From the NCBI GenBank assembly GCA_944389055.1, contig CALXKY010000002.1:1-57764 (forward strand): a DNA stretch of 57,764 bases, given 5' to 3'. The number at the start of each line of letters is the position of its first letter. The stretch's first letter is position 1. The notes beneath the pieces are model-generated. The model was not told the origin of the DNA and did no database searches. It was given only the letters and a program-made list of their open reading frames with translations. This DNA is from an uncultured Spirochaetaceae bacterium. Its GTDB lineage: Bacteria; Spirochaetota; Spirochaetia; Sphaerochaetales; Sphaerochaetaceae. The position numbers and the translations under genes were made by a program. Shown here in pieces: positions 27,260 to 34,488 of this stretch.

Positions 27260-28972
27260 ATGCATTCATGGGATGAATTAGAGGAATTCAGACAGAAGAA
27301 GATCGTCAGGGGCGAGTGGCCTACGATTCCGGAGCTATTCGAATCAGCTCTCGCACGTTTCCCGGAGCGGCCCTGCTTCACGGTTTTCGAACCGGACAGA
27401 AAGGATCTTACATACAGACAGGCATATGAGAAGATAATGAAGGGCGCTGCGCTCCTGAAGGCCGCGGGCCTCAGGAAGGGAGACAGGGTTCTCGTCAACG
27501 GCAAGAATAGCCCGGACTGGGCAATTGCATACTTCGCAACGCTATTCGCAGGCTGCATCGTGGTACCGATCGATAATCAGATGCATGCTGACAGATGCAT
27601 GAGGCTTTCCGAGTACGCAAAGGTAAGGTATGCCATCTGTGATCTCGATGTGCTCGAGAAGATGAAGGGAATCGGCGGAAGCTGGTATGAATCCCTTGCA
27701 GGCAAGGCAATGCTCAAGGGAAAGAGCGATGAGTATACGAAGTTCACGGAGCTCAGCATCGCACCGCTTGAGAAGAAGGCAGAGGTGGACGAGCATGATG
27801 ATGCGGCCATCCTCTTCACATCCGGCACAACCGGAAACGAGAAGGGCGCGGTGCTCTCTCACCGCAATATCACATCGAATGTCTATCAGGCTGCGGATGG
27901 CATGGGCGTGAATGAGACAGACGTGCTCTATGCCCTCCTTCCGCTTCACCACAGCTATTGCTGCACGGCAGTGCTCCTTGAGACGATCAAGCATGGCGCA
28001 GACTGCCTCTTCGGGCATGGCATCGTCGTCTCCAGGATGATCAACGACATGAAGCAGGGAAAGGTCACCGTATTCATGGGCATACCGCTTCTCTACAACA
28101 AGGTCATTGCGGGAATCTTCAAGCAGGTCAGGGAGAAAGGCATAGTCACATACGCTCTCGTGAAGACGCTGATGACGCTCAACGGCTGGTGCAAGAAACT
28201 CTTCGGCAAGGCTCCGTTCAAGCCATTCTTCGACAAGAACATCACATCAAAAGTCGGACTCGACAGCTCGAAGATCCTCATCTGCGGTGCAGGCCCGCTC
28301 TCCCCTGCTGTATTCAAGCAGTACCAGCAGCTCGGACTGAACTTCCTGCAGGGATACGGCCTTACGGAGACCGCCCCCATCCTGACACTGAATCCGCCGG
28401 AGCATTTCAAGGTCGATTCCGTCGGCAAGGTACTCCCCTTCGTCGATATGATCATTGCGGATAAGGACAGCGATGGAATCGGAGAGATCAGGGTGAAGGG
28501 ACCGAACATCACCAGAGGCTATCTTGATGACGAGGAGAATACAAAGGCGCTCTTTGACGAGAACGGCTATCTCAGGACGGGAGACCTCGGCTACCTTGAC
28601 AGCGAGAACTATCTCTACCTCAAGGGCAGGGCAAAGAACATCATCGTCACCGAAGGCGGGAAGAACGTCTTCCCGGAGGAGATTGAGGATATGTTCCAGC
28701 TCTACCAGCAGATTGATCAGATCCTCATCAGAGGCTTCCAGATGAAGAAGGACGTACCCTGCGAGTGCATCGAGGCCGTCATCTATCCATCAGAGGACTA
28801 CTACAAGGAGAAGAGCCTCTCCAAGGAGGAGATCGGCAAGGAGATTGAGGCAATCGTCTCGGAGGTCAACAGGAATCTCGTTGGCTACAAGAAGATCGAG
28901 AAGGTCACCATCGTGGATAAGCCCATGGAGATGACGACAACGAAGAAGATCAAGAGGAATCTCGTGAAATAA
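27260..28972 (+). CDS. long-chain acyl-CoA synthetase (AMP-forming)
   Basis: 570 residues of the ANL superfamily. The AMP-binding P-loop is DAAILFTSGTTGNEKGAVLSH near residue 190 (core SGTTGNEKG). Also seen: LQGYGLTETAPI, GEIRVKGPNITRGYLDDEE, YLRTGDLGYLDSENYLYLKGRAKNII (core RTGDLGYLD) and KNVFPEEIED. It activates fatty acids with CoA, on the membrane inner face in related enzymes. Single-gene unit with a terminator 3'. The exact acyl chain is unknown. Confidence 0.9.
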   Translation: MHSWDELEEFRQKKIVRGEWPTIPELFESALARFPERPCFTVFEPDRKDLTYRQAYEKIMKGAALLKAAGLRKGDRVLVNGKNSPDWAIAYFATLFAGCIVVPIDNQMHADRCMRLSEYAKVRYAICDLDVLEKMKGIGGSWYESLAGKAMLKGKSDEYTKFTELSIAPLEKKAEVDEHDDAAILFTSGTTGNEKGAVLSHRNITSNVYQAADGMGVNETDVLYALLPLHHSYCCTAVLLETIKHGADCLFGHGIVVSRMINDMKQGKVTVFMGIPLLYNKVIAGIFKQVREKGIVTYALVKTLMTLNGWCKKLFGKAPFKPFFDKNITSKVGLDSSKILICGAGPLSPAVFKQYQQLGLNFLQGYGLTETAPILTLNPPEHFKVDSVGKVLPFVDMIIADKDSDGIGEIRVKGPNITRGYLDDEENTKALFDENGYLRTGDLGYLDSENYLYLKGRAKNIIVTEGGKNVFPEEIEDMFQLYQQIDQILIRGFQMKKDVPCECIEAVIYPSEDYYKEKSLSKEEIGKEIEAIVSEVNRNLVGYKKIEKVTIVDKPMEMTTTKKIKRNLVK

Positions 28973-28990
28973 TCATCCCCATGATCATCC

Positions 28991-29020
28991 AGCGGCTCCC
29001 GGAAAGGGAGCCGTTTCTCT
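28991..29020 (+). terminator. terminator after acyl-CoA synthetase
   Basis: CGGCTCCC-GGAAA-GGGAGCCG, then TTTCTCTC. Confidence 0.85.
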
Positions 29021-29028
29021 CTGGAAAT

Positions 29029-29036
29029 GATATAAT
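29029..29036 (+). promoter_or_regulatory. extended -10 placing the start site at the deaminase ATG
   Basis: TGATATAAT, with the TATAAT at 29031-29036, lies 6 nt before the ATG at 29043. No ribosome binding site lies between them. Confidence 0.6.
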
Positions 29037-29042
29037 CGCAGC

Positions 29043-30323
29043 ATGACAGTTCTTATCGAGAATGCAGTCATCATACCGATGACTGAAAGGAACCGGTTCA
29101 TGAAGGGAAGCATCCTCATCAAGGATGGCATCATCATGGAAGCCGGAAGCATAACAGCCACTGAAGCAGACGAAACGGTCGATGCAGAAGGAATGATCGC
29201 ACTACCCTCCTTCGTCAACGCGCATACGCACCTCGCGATGGTTCTGATGCGCAACTACAAGGACACGTGCGAGAACCTCCAGGACTGGCTCTCAGAGATA
29301 TTCCCAATCGAGGACAAGCTTGATGATGAGGATATATACCAGGCGTCCAGGCTCGGAGCTGCAGAGCTCATACAGTCAGGCTGCACCGTCTTCGCTGACA
29401 TGTACTTCAGGGCATGGAATACCGTGAAGGCAGTGAAGGAAGCAGGGTGCAGGGCAATCATCGGACAGACATTCATGAATGATGCTGCCGATGCCCGGTT
29501 CCGCATCAATGAGATAGCTCCCAGGATACTCGAGGAAATCGGCGACGATGATATGTTCCGTCTCGATGCAGCCGTGCATGCTGTCTATACATCGACGCCT
29601 GACTGCTACGAATGCGCTGCTGAATGGACCAGGTCACGCGGGGCAAGGCTGCACACGCATCTGTCTGAAACGCGGAAGGAGGTTGATGATTGCCTGAAGC
29701 AGTATGGCAGGACACCGGTGGAGCTGCTTGACAGCATCGGCATCTTCCAGGTGCCTGTATATGCTGCGCATGGCGTCCATATAAGCAGCAGCGAAATGGA
29801 TATACTGGCCAGGGGCAATGCAGCCATAGTGCATAACCCTGCTTCGAACATGAAGCTCGCCTCAGGTATCGCCCCGGTTGCAGAATTCAGGAAGAAAGGC
29901 ATATCTGTTGCACTGGGAACTGACGGAGCCTCATCGAACAATAATCTCTCGATGATGAAGGAAATGAACACAGCGGCCCTTCTCCAGACCGTAGCCAATA
30001 TGACGCCAGCGGCCGCACATCCCTATGACATACTGGAAATGGCTACCATAAACGGAGCCAAGGCCCTCGGGCTTGATGACAGGATCGGTACGATAGAGAA
30101 AGGCAAGGAAGCGGATATCACCCTGATAAACACAAGGGATGTGAATATGACACCGATGAACGATCCCTTCTCCGCAGTCGTTTTCTCGGCAGACAGGAAG
30201 AATGTGGATACCGTATTCTGCAGAGGCAGGAAGCTTCTTGAGCATGGCAAGCTTCTTACGATCGACAAGGAAGAGGCTATGGCTAAAACCGAAGAAAGGT
30301 GGAACGATATACAGAGGAGGTAG
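29043..30323 (+). CDS. amidohydrolase, S-adenosylhomocysteine/5'-methylthioadenosine deaminase-like
   Basis: 426 residues of the MtaD/TrzN/AtzA amidohydrolase family. Metal and catalytic motifs: SFVNAHTHLAMVLMRN (residue about 60), LHTHLSETRKEVDDC, VYAAHGVHIS and VALGTDGASSNNNLSMMKEM (core LGTDGASSNN). It probably deaminates SAH, MTA or adenosine derivatives in methionine salvage; guanine or other amines cannot be excluded. First gene of a rightward group with cupin and SIMPL genes (3-nt gap). Confidence 0.87.
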   Translation: MTVLIENAVIIPMTERNRFMKGSILIKDGIIMEAGSITATEADETVDAEGMIALPSFVNAHTHLAMVLMRNYKDTCENLQDWLSEIFPIEDKLDDEDIYQASRLGAAELIQSGCTVFADMYFRAWNTVKAVKEAGCRAIIGQTFMNDAADARFRINEIAPRILEEIGDDDMFRLDAAVHAVYTSTPDCYECAAEWTRSRGARLHTHLSETRKEVDDCLKQYGRTPVELLDSIGIFQVPVYAAHGVHISSSEMDILARGNAAIVHNPASNMKLASGIAPVAEFRKKGISVALGTDGASSNNNLSMMKEMNTAALLQTVANMTPAAAHPYDILEMATINGAKALGLDDRIGTIEKGKEADITLINTRDVNMTPMNDPFSAVVFSADRKNVDTVFCRGRKLLEHGKLLTIDKEEAMAKTEERWNDIQRR

Positions 30324-30326
30324 AAC

Positions 30327-30650
30327 ATGGGTTTCTATTTTGACAAGGATATAAGCGCACTGACGCTTGACGCAAAATCGAAGAGGAAGATTCTGGCGCA
30401 TGGCAAGGAACTGATGGCCTGCCATCTCTATTTCGAGGAAGGCGGCATCGGAACGCCTCATAAGCATCCCCACACCCAGATCGCGGTGATAATCTCAGGC
30501 CGCTTCGAGTTCACCCTCGATGGAGATACAGCGACAATCACGGCAGGCGATTCCGTATTCATACCGGGAAACGTGGAGCATTCGCTTGTATGCCTGGAAA
30601 AGGGCGAGCTCATAGATATCTTCACTCCAGAGCGGGAGGATTTCATCTAA
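30327..30650 (+). CDS. small cupin-domain protein
   Basis: 107 residues, a single cupin_2 barrel: motif 1 GTPHKHPHTQIAVIISGRFEFTLDG (core HKHPHTQIAVIISG) and motif 2 GDSVFIPGNVEHSLVC. Probably a metal-binding regulator or sugar/ligand-binding protein; no substrate is indicated. An AGGAGG precedes the start. Confidence 0.85.
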   Translation: MGFYFDKDISALTLDAKSKRKILAHGKELMACHLYFEEGGIGTPHKHPHTQIAVIISGRFEFTLDGDTATITAGDSVFIPGNVEHSLVCLEKGELIDIFTPEREDFI

Positions 30651-31217
30651 GTGGCAGGCCTGACGGTTACGGGCAGAGGCAAGGTCACGATCCCTGCAGA
30701 CACAGCTATCATCACCGCTGAGGCTGTATTCACCGATGACTGGGCCGGCAGTGCGATCGCACGCACCGCGGAGAAGACCGGAGAGGTCCTCGCCAGACTG
30801 GAAAGGGAGGCAGGGGTTCCCGGGAAGGATACCAGGGTATCGGGACTGCAGCTCTCTATGGATACGGAGATGATAGCAGGGAGCATGGCTGCAGGACAGA
30901 TGTGCAGGCAGACGGTCAGCATCACGCTCCATGATCTCTCACGCCTAGGCCCCGTATTCACCGCCCTCACCCGCATCAGCGGGATACAGGTATCCCCTCC
31001 CGTCCTCTCCTCATCAGCAGAGGAAGCGGGTCGCGATGAAGCAAGGAAGAAAGCGGCTGAGGATGCAATGCACAGAGCTTCCGTGATCGCCGCTGCCGCC
31101 GGTGCTGAGATCACGGGAATCGAAGAGATTTCGGAAGGACCATCCGAACGTATGGAATCCGACGGGGATTCCATCCTGCTCGAAGAAAGCGTCAGCATTG
31201 CATTCCGCATAGGATGA
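30651..31217 (+). CDS. SIMPL (DUF541) domain protein
   Basis: 188 residues. It starts with a GTG immediately after the cupin stop codon. The SIMPL pattern is LTVTGRGKVTIPADTAIITAEAVF near the N-terminus, and ARKKAAEDAMHRASVIAAAAGAEI near residue 125 (core RKKAAEDAMHRASVIA). No signal peptide is visible, unlike many periplasmic members, so it may be cytoplasmic. Function unknown. Confidence 0.8.
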   Translation: MAGLTVTGRGKVTIPADTAIITAEAVFTDDWAGSAIARTAEKTGEVLARLEREAGVPGKDTRVSGLQLSMDTEMIAGSMAAGQMCRQTVSITLHDLSRLGPVFTALTRISGIQVSPPVLSSSAEEAGRDEARKKAAEDAMHRASVIAAAAGAEITGIEEISEGPSERMESDGDSILLEESVSIAFRIG

Positions 31218-31221
31218 ATCC

Positions 31222-31653
31222 ATGGACAGCATTCCCGGAGCCCTGAGCTCCATAAAGGACAGAGGATTGAGGATGCGCCTGATGCTCCTGTCGCTTACGC
31301 TCGGGCTCAGCCCTGACGATCAGGTCATCTGCCGTGGCATAGAAATCCTGGAAAACACCCGGGAGGCTGTTTCAGCACGCATCGACACTAACAGGATCCT
31401 GTTCGTAATCTCCATCCGGAGCACGCTCAACGGAAAACGAACGTTCATAAGGATCGGAAGATCGGAGAACGACGGATACCAGAGAAACCTGATCGAGAAG
31501 ATCATCCGCACAGCAAGGGTATCAGGAGAGCTTCCACCGGTTGCTGAGAAGATAAGCAGCGCACTTCTCATATCATATGAAGACAAGGGAGGGACGCTGA
31601 CACCCTCGTCTGATGGAACCGATGCAATCATCCTTCCGCTGGGTACGGACTGA
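31222..31653 (+). CDS. hypothetical protein
   Basis: 143 residues, not recognised. It begins 4 nt after the SIMPL stop and is likely the last gene of the group. The sequence is mixed alpha/beta in character (RLMLLSLTLGLSPDDQVICRG, FVISIRSTLNGKRTFIRIGR) with no membrane segment and no known motif. Codon usage matches neighbours. Confidence 0.6.
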   Translation: MDSIPGALSSIKDRGLRMRLMLLSLTLGLSPDDQVICRGIEILENTREAVSARIDTNRILFVISIRSTLNGKRTFIRIGRSENDGYQRNLIEKIIRTARVSGELPPVAEKISSALLISYEDKGGTLTPSSDGTDAIILPLGTD

Positions 31654-31755
31654 AACTGCACAGCTCCGCCTCCAGCGAAAGGAAGGATCAGCAATACCGC
31701 AATATATTCCAATACCTTGCCCGATCCGGAAAATGATCATGGCAGATATATCGGT

Positions 31756-31955
31756 ATCCTGAATTTCCTTTTTATAACTATGATTCAGAATACCAAATTA
31801 TTGATATATAAGAAATTAACCTGAATACTAACTATGATTCGCATAGTTAATATTCTTAACTATACCAATCAGTCCTCAAATTTATATCTTATTATATTGA
31901 AAAAAGTTATTTTCAGTATGTGCTAATACATAGTTTATATTTGGGAATTCAGGAT
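31756..31955. repeat. AT-rich block with AACTATG half-sites between inverted repeats
   Basis: A 10-bp perfect inverted repeat (ATCCTGAATT at 31756-31765; AATTCAGGAT at 31946-31955) encloses about 180 bp that is far more AT-rich than its surroundings. Inside are AACTATG at 31776-31782 and 31830-31836, its complement CATAGTT at 31842-31848 and 31929-31935, and AACTATA at 31858-31864. The two central copies form a 13-bp palindrome with one mismatch and a 5-nt spacer (31824-31854). No gene is seen between 31654 and 32030. It could be a regulator or recombinase binding region, or a small mobile-element remnant. Confidence 0.6.
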
Positions 31956-32030
31956 CGGTATCACTTCCGATGCCCTCAGGAAGGCCAAATCATATGCGGC
32001 GGCCAAGGACGCCATCATATGTTTCTGGAT

Positions 32031-32294
32031 TCAGGGACCTGGTCTGTCCAGCTTCCTTGAAATCTCCCTGAGAAGCTCAGTCTGTTCCTCAAGAAGATCC
32101 ACACGTTCATCGATCTTCATGTACCAGCACGCAAACTTCCGGAATGCAAGGAATGCGGCAACGGCTATCGCAATCCATATCAGAAGGGAAAACAGATTAT
32201 CCTTGACATCCTCCACTGGATGGATCTTACCCGGCGGGGACGGATACGGAAAGGAAAACATCACGGAATCATATCCATAAAGCCACATGAGCAT
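32031..32294 (-). CDS. small predicted membrane protein
   Basis: 87 residues at most, not recognised. One clear transmembrane helix (LFSLLIWIAIAVAAFLAF) is followed by a short amphipathic coil (IDERVDLLEEQTELLREISRKL). The N-terminal 25 residues lack a convincing ribosome binding site, so a later start is possible. It lies on the chromosomal side of the tRNA fragment but reads toward the repeat block; it may be a remnant of an earlier insertion. Confidence 0.5.
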   Translation of the reverse strand: MLMWLYGYDSVMFSFPYPSPPGKIHPVEDVKDNLFSLLIWIAIAVAAFLAFRKFACWYMKIDERVDLLEEQTELLREISRKLDRPGP

Positions 32295-32386
32295 CCGGAG
32301 AACAGCACAGCAGGCTCACGCTTCTTGCTCATCATCGGGAAAGCATGGTCAGGAAGATCGGCTCGCGCTGAATCAGGATCAGAGAA

Positions 32387-32430
32387 AACAAAAAGCCTGG
32401 TCAATTCCTTAAAGGATATCAACCAGGCTT
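32387..32430 (-). terminator. terminator downstream of tRNA-Gly fragment
   Basis: On the minus strand AAGCCTGGT and ACCAGGCTT arms enclose a roughly 20-nt loop, followed by TTTTTGTTTT. It starts 4 nt after the tRNA 3' end, as expected for the original chromosomal tRNA-Gly gene. Confidence 0.8.
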
Positions 32431-32433
32431 AAG

Positions 32434-32480
32434 AGCGGAAAACGGGACTTGAACCCGCGACATCCACCTTGGCAAGGCAA
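32434..32480 (-). other. tRNA-Gly(GCC) 3' half; probable prophage attachment site
   Basis: Read on the minus strand, the anticodon arm (TTGCC-TTGCCAA-GGTGG, anticodon GCC), variable loop, T-arm (GCGGG-TTCAAGT-CCCGT), the acceptor 3' strand TTTCCGC and discriminator T are all present. The upstream 28 nt, however, do not provide a pairing acceptor strand (GCGGAAA expected) or a D-stem. A 3' tRNA half flanked by chromosome on the 3' side and phage on the other is what tyrosine-integrase insertion leaves. The intact tRNA-Gly is expected at the other prophage end, outside the window. Confidence 0.65.
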
Positions 32481-32530
32481 TCCGACCACATTGCTCCGCT
32501 ATATCTCCAATGTTCTCTTTTTCTTATGTT

Positions 32531-32555
32531 AGAATAAGTTATCATGATTTATTCT
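32531..32555. repeat. inverted repeat near attachment site
   Basis: AGAATAA and TTATTCT are separated by 11 nt, with GTTTTTC following on the plus strand. It could be a weak terminator or part of the integration site. Confidence 0.35.
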
Positions 32556-32596
32556 GTTTTTCAATGACTTTATTTTGCTAGGATGTTCCATGAAAT

Positions 32597-32627
32597 TGAA
32601 TCCAAACTGAATCCATAAGCTGAATCC
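32597..32627. repeat. three direct TGAATCC repeats (possible integrase arm-type sites)
   Basis: TGAATCC occurs at 32597-32603, 32608-32614 and 32621-32627, followed by AAA, ATA and AAA. They lie 120-190 nt from the tRNA fragment on the phage side, where arm-type binding sites of tyrosine integrases are normally found. Confidence 0.4.
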
Positions 32628-32656
32628 AAAAATAGGTTTTCTTCAGAAATCACAAA

Positions 32657-32678
32657 GCCGGCCCATCGCTGGACCGGC
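32657..32678 (-). terminator. hairpin ending the phage late operon
   Basis: GCCGG and CCGGC arms (extended by GG/CC with one bulge) stand downstream of the last phage gene, followed on the minus strand by TTTGTGATTTC. The stretch 32481-32724 holds no other supported gene. Confidence 0.55.
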
Positions 32679-32724
32679 ACAAGGAGGTTTTATATGACAT
32701 TCACCCTGAGCTATAGTGCTCTGG

Positions 32725-33360
32725 TCAGAACATCCATCCTACGCCTGCGCGGAACTGGAATCTATCCAGGCTGAATGGCTTTATATTCCCGATTCCGCCA
32801 AGCATATAATCTGCGCCCAGCTCGGCCATAAGGCTGTTTCCTATCCTTGTTCCGATTGTCAGCCCTACTCCGAACTGCGGCGCGAGCTCTTCGAATCCTA
32901 CTGTGCCATCAAGCATCAGATAGGCCTTTGATCCGGTTTCCTCTTCGGCTTCCGCGAGACGGGATTTGAGATCTGCAATCTCGGCATCTTTGGCTTCCGA
33001 GGCTTTGCGGGCAACTGAGATCTGTGCCCTGGTCTCGTCGAGAAGGAAGAAGAGCTCAAGCGATTCATCACCATTAAGCTTCTTTCCCTCCTGCGCCTTT
33101 TCCAGCGAGTTCAGCTGCTCTTCCGAGATGAGATTCGATGCTGTCCCAGAGGGCGCGCTCTGCGACTGTTCCTCCGCTGTTGGCTCCTCCGTCATAGCGG
33201 TAGGAGCTGAGACTGCGCTCAGATCTTCCTTTCCTCCTGCCTGCGAGATAGGCCAGGCTCCCAGCTGCGGCAGTGCCAGCAAGAGCAGCAAGGAAGCGGC
33301 CAGGAGGGCTCTGAAGAGCTTCCTTGATCCGCGTCCATAATCCTTCTTTCTTCCTTTCAT
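32725..33360 (-). CDS. phage exported protein with coiled coil and outer-membrane-like C-terminus
   Basis: 211 residues, no named family recognised. In order: basic start and hydrophobic segment (LFRALLAASLLLLLALPQLGAWP), an acidic low-complexity linker, a coiled coil (ARKASEAKDAEIADLKSRLA), then strands ending in FRAGVGWMF. The closing alternation with a C-terminal Phe resembles outer membrane beta-barrel proteins. It is the last late gene, next to a holin-like gene, so a spanin-like role in outer membrane disruption is conceivable. It overlaps an out-of-frame gene (33074-33379) by 287 nt, and only a weak ribosome binding site precedes its own ATG. Confidence 0.65.
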   Translation of the reverse strand: MKGRKKDYGRGSRKLFRALLAASLLLLLALPQLGAWPISQAGGKEDLSAVSAPTAMTEEPTAEEQSQSAPSGTASNLISEEQLNSLEKAQEGKKLNGDESLELFFLLDETRAQISVARKASEAKDAEIADLKSRLAEAEEETGSKAYLMLDGTVGFEELAPQFGVGLTIGTRIGNSLMAELGADYMLGGIGNIKPFSLDRFQFRAGVGWMF

Positions 33361-33379
33361 TTTCCTTCTTCTCCTTCAT
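33074..33379 (-). CDS. nested/overlapping small phage membrane protein
   Basis: 101 residues in a different frame, starting 19 nt before the 211-residue gene. Its ATG has the better ribosome binding site (GAGGAGG, 5-6 nt spacing). It has a basic, charged N-terminus, one transmembrane helix (FLAALAGTAAAGSLAYLAG), then a Gly/Arg-rich tail. Codon choice in this frame also looks coding. The pair recalls the nested Rz/Rz1 spanin arrangement, though I see no sequence similarity. A shadow frame remains possible. Confidence 0.5.
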   Translation of the reverse strand: MKEKKENERKKEGLWTRIKEALQSPPGRFLAALAGTAAAGSLAYLAGRRKGRSERSLSSYRYDGGANSGGTVAERALWDSIESHLGRAAELAGKGAGGKEA

Positions 33380-33388
33380 GCTGCCTCC

Positions 33389-34066
33389 TCATACCGAGGC
33401 GGTATTCTCCTTGTTCCTGTTCCTGATGAGCAGATTGATATACTGATTGATGTTGGTCATAGCGGCAGACTTCTCCTGATCGCTGAGATCGCTGGCATCA
33501 AAGAGCTGGCTATATGTCCGGTATCCAGGAACGATAGGCTGATCAGTGAGCAGATCACCCTCCAGACTATCGCCCTCGAGCCGGCAAAACAGGGTCTCCT
33601 TCAGGGCGTCTCTTACCCCCTCGTCATCGAGAGAGGGAAAGGCCCTCGCCGCCTTCCTGTATGCCTTAGACAGCTTCGCCACAAGGCGCTCATCGTCAGA
33701 CATCACAGATACAGAATAGAAGAACCAGTACCAGCAGAAAGTACCGGCAACCGCAGCCATGAAAACAAGGCCCCTGAGAGCAAACTGAAGCCAGGTCTCA
33801 CACGCTGCAAAGAAGAGCCAGAGCCCTGCAGACACCAGTACAAGCCCTCCGCCGGCAAGATACTGCCAGGTGAAGAGTGCCGGATCATAGAAAGCCTTCT
33901 CCATAACATCAGTCGCAAGGATCGTAAGTCCTGAGACAAAGACGACAGCAGTGAGTCCCTCCAGGAGCGTCATCATATCGGACGTCATCAGCGCGAGCAG
34001 GATCCATAGCCCTACCACGATGCCGAATGCGGACAGATTCTTGAATATAGCTTTTCTATCCTTCAT
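33389..34066 (-). CDS. phage four-helix membrane protein
   Basis: 225 residues, not recognised. Four hydrophobic helices occupy residues 10-130 (for example FGIVVGLWILLALM, LTAVVFVSGLTILAT, YLAGGGLVLVSAGLWLFFAA, LRGLVFMAAVAGTFCWYWFF). A soluble C-terminal domain of about 95 residues follows (DDERLVAKLSKAYRKAARAF, LSDQEKSAAMTNINQYI). It overlaps the holin-like gene by 4 nt and precedes the nested pair. Possible lysis control or superinfection exclusion; this is inference from position. Confidence 0.6.
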   Translation of the reverse strand: MKDRKAIFKNLSAFGIVVGLWILLALMTSDMMTLLEGLTAVVFVSGLTILATDVMEKAFYDPALFTWQYLAGGGLVLVSAGLWLFFAACETWLQFALRGLVFMAAVAGTFCWYWFFYSVSVMSDDERLVAKLSKAYRKAARAFPSLDDEGVRDALKETLFCRLEGDSLEGDLLTDQPIVPGYRTYSQLFDASDLSDQEKSAAMTNINQYINLLIRNRNKENTASV

Positions 34067-34395
34067 GATTTCTCTTCCTCCTTCATAAGCTTCTTATCCT
34101 TCCTGTGCTTATGGATCCCATGGAAGAAATCCCAGCCAGCTATCGACATTGCAGCAGTCGGGAGTCCCAGTGAGAATCCATTGGCAAAGAAGACTTCATA
34201 CCAGAAAGCCGCACCGTCATACTGCCCCGCTGCCTTCCATGCACCGATAAGGCACCAGATGACGAACGAGGAACATATGAGTACAGCTGCTATAAGCTCA
34301 TTAGGAGTTCCGGTCCTGTACTTGAGGACTGAACCGATGAGGCAGAGAAGCAGCGCGACTGCAAGCATCCCGGATGAGATGACAAAGATTTCCAT
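34063..34395 (-). CDS. putative phage holin
   Basis: 110 residues with two to three hydrophobic helices (FVISSGMLAVALLLCLIGSVL, LIAAVLICSSFVIWCLIGAW, GFSLGLPTAAMSIAGWDFF) and a short charged tail (HKHRKDKKLMKEEEKS). This size, topology and place after the tail fibres are typical of holins. GGAG precedes the ATG. No endolysin is recognisable next to it. Confidence 0.55.
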   Translation of the reverse strand: MEIFVISSGMLAVALLLCLIGSVLKYRTGTPNELIAAVLICSSFVIWCLIGAWKAAGQYDGAAFWYEVFFANGFSLGLPTAAMSIAGWDFFHGIHKHRKDKKLMKEEEKS

Positions 34396-34488
34396 GCTTT
34401 ACTCCATGAAAAACAGCCTGCTATGATTGAACACATAGCAATGGTACTACCCGGGGAAAGAGCTGTCGCGCCGCGGTGTTACGACTAG

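Noticed and set aside
32434..32506. Functional tRNA-Gly gene
   Set aside because: The 5' acceptor strand pairs at only 4 of 7 positions and no D-stem forms; only the 3' half is tRNA-like.
32694..32774. 26-codon plus-strand frame with AAGGAGG near the prophage end
   Set aside because: It lies antisense to the end of the exported phage protein gene and its composition is that of a shadow frame, despite the good ribosome binding site.
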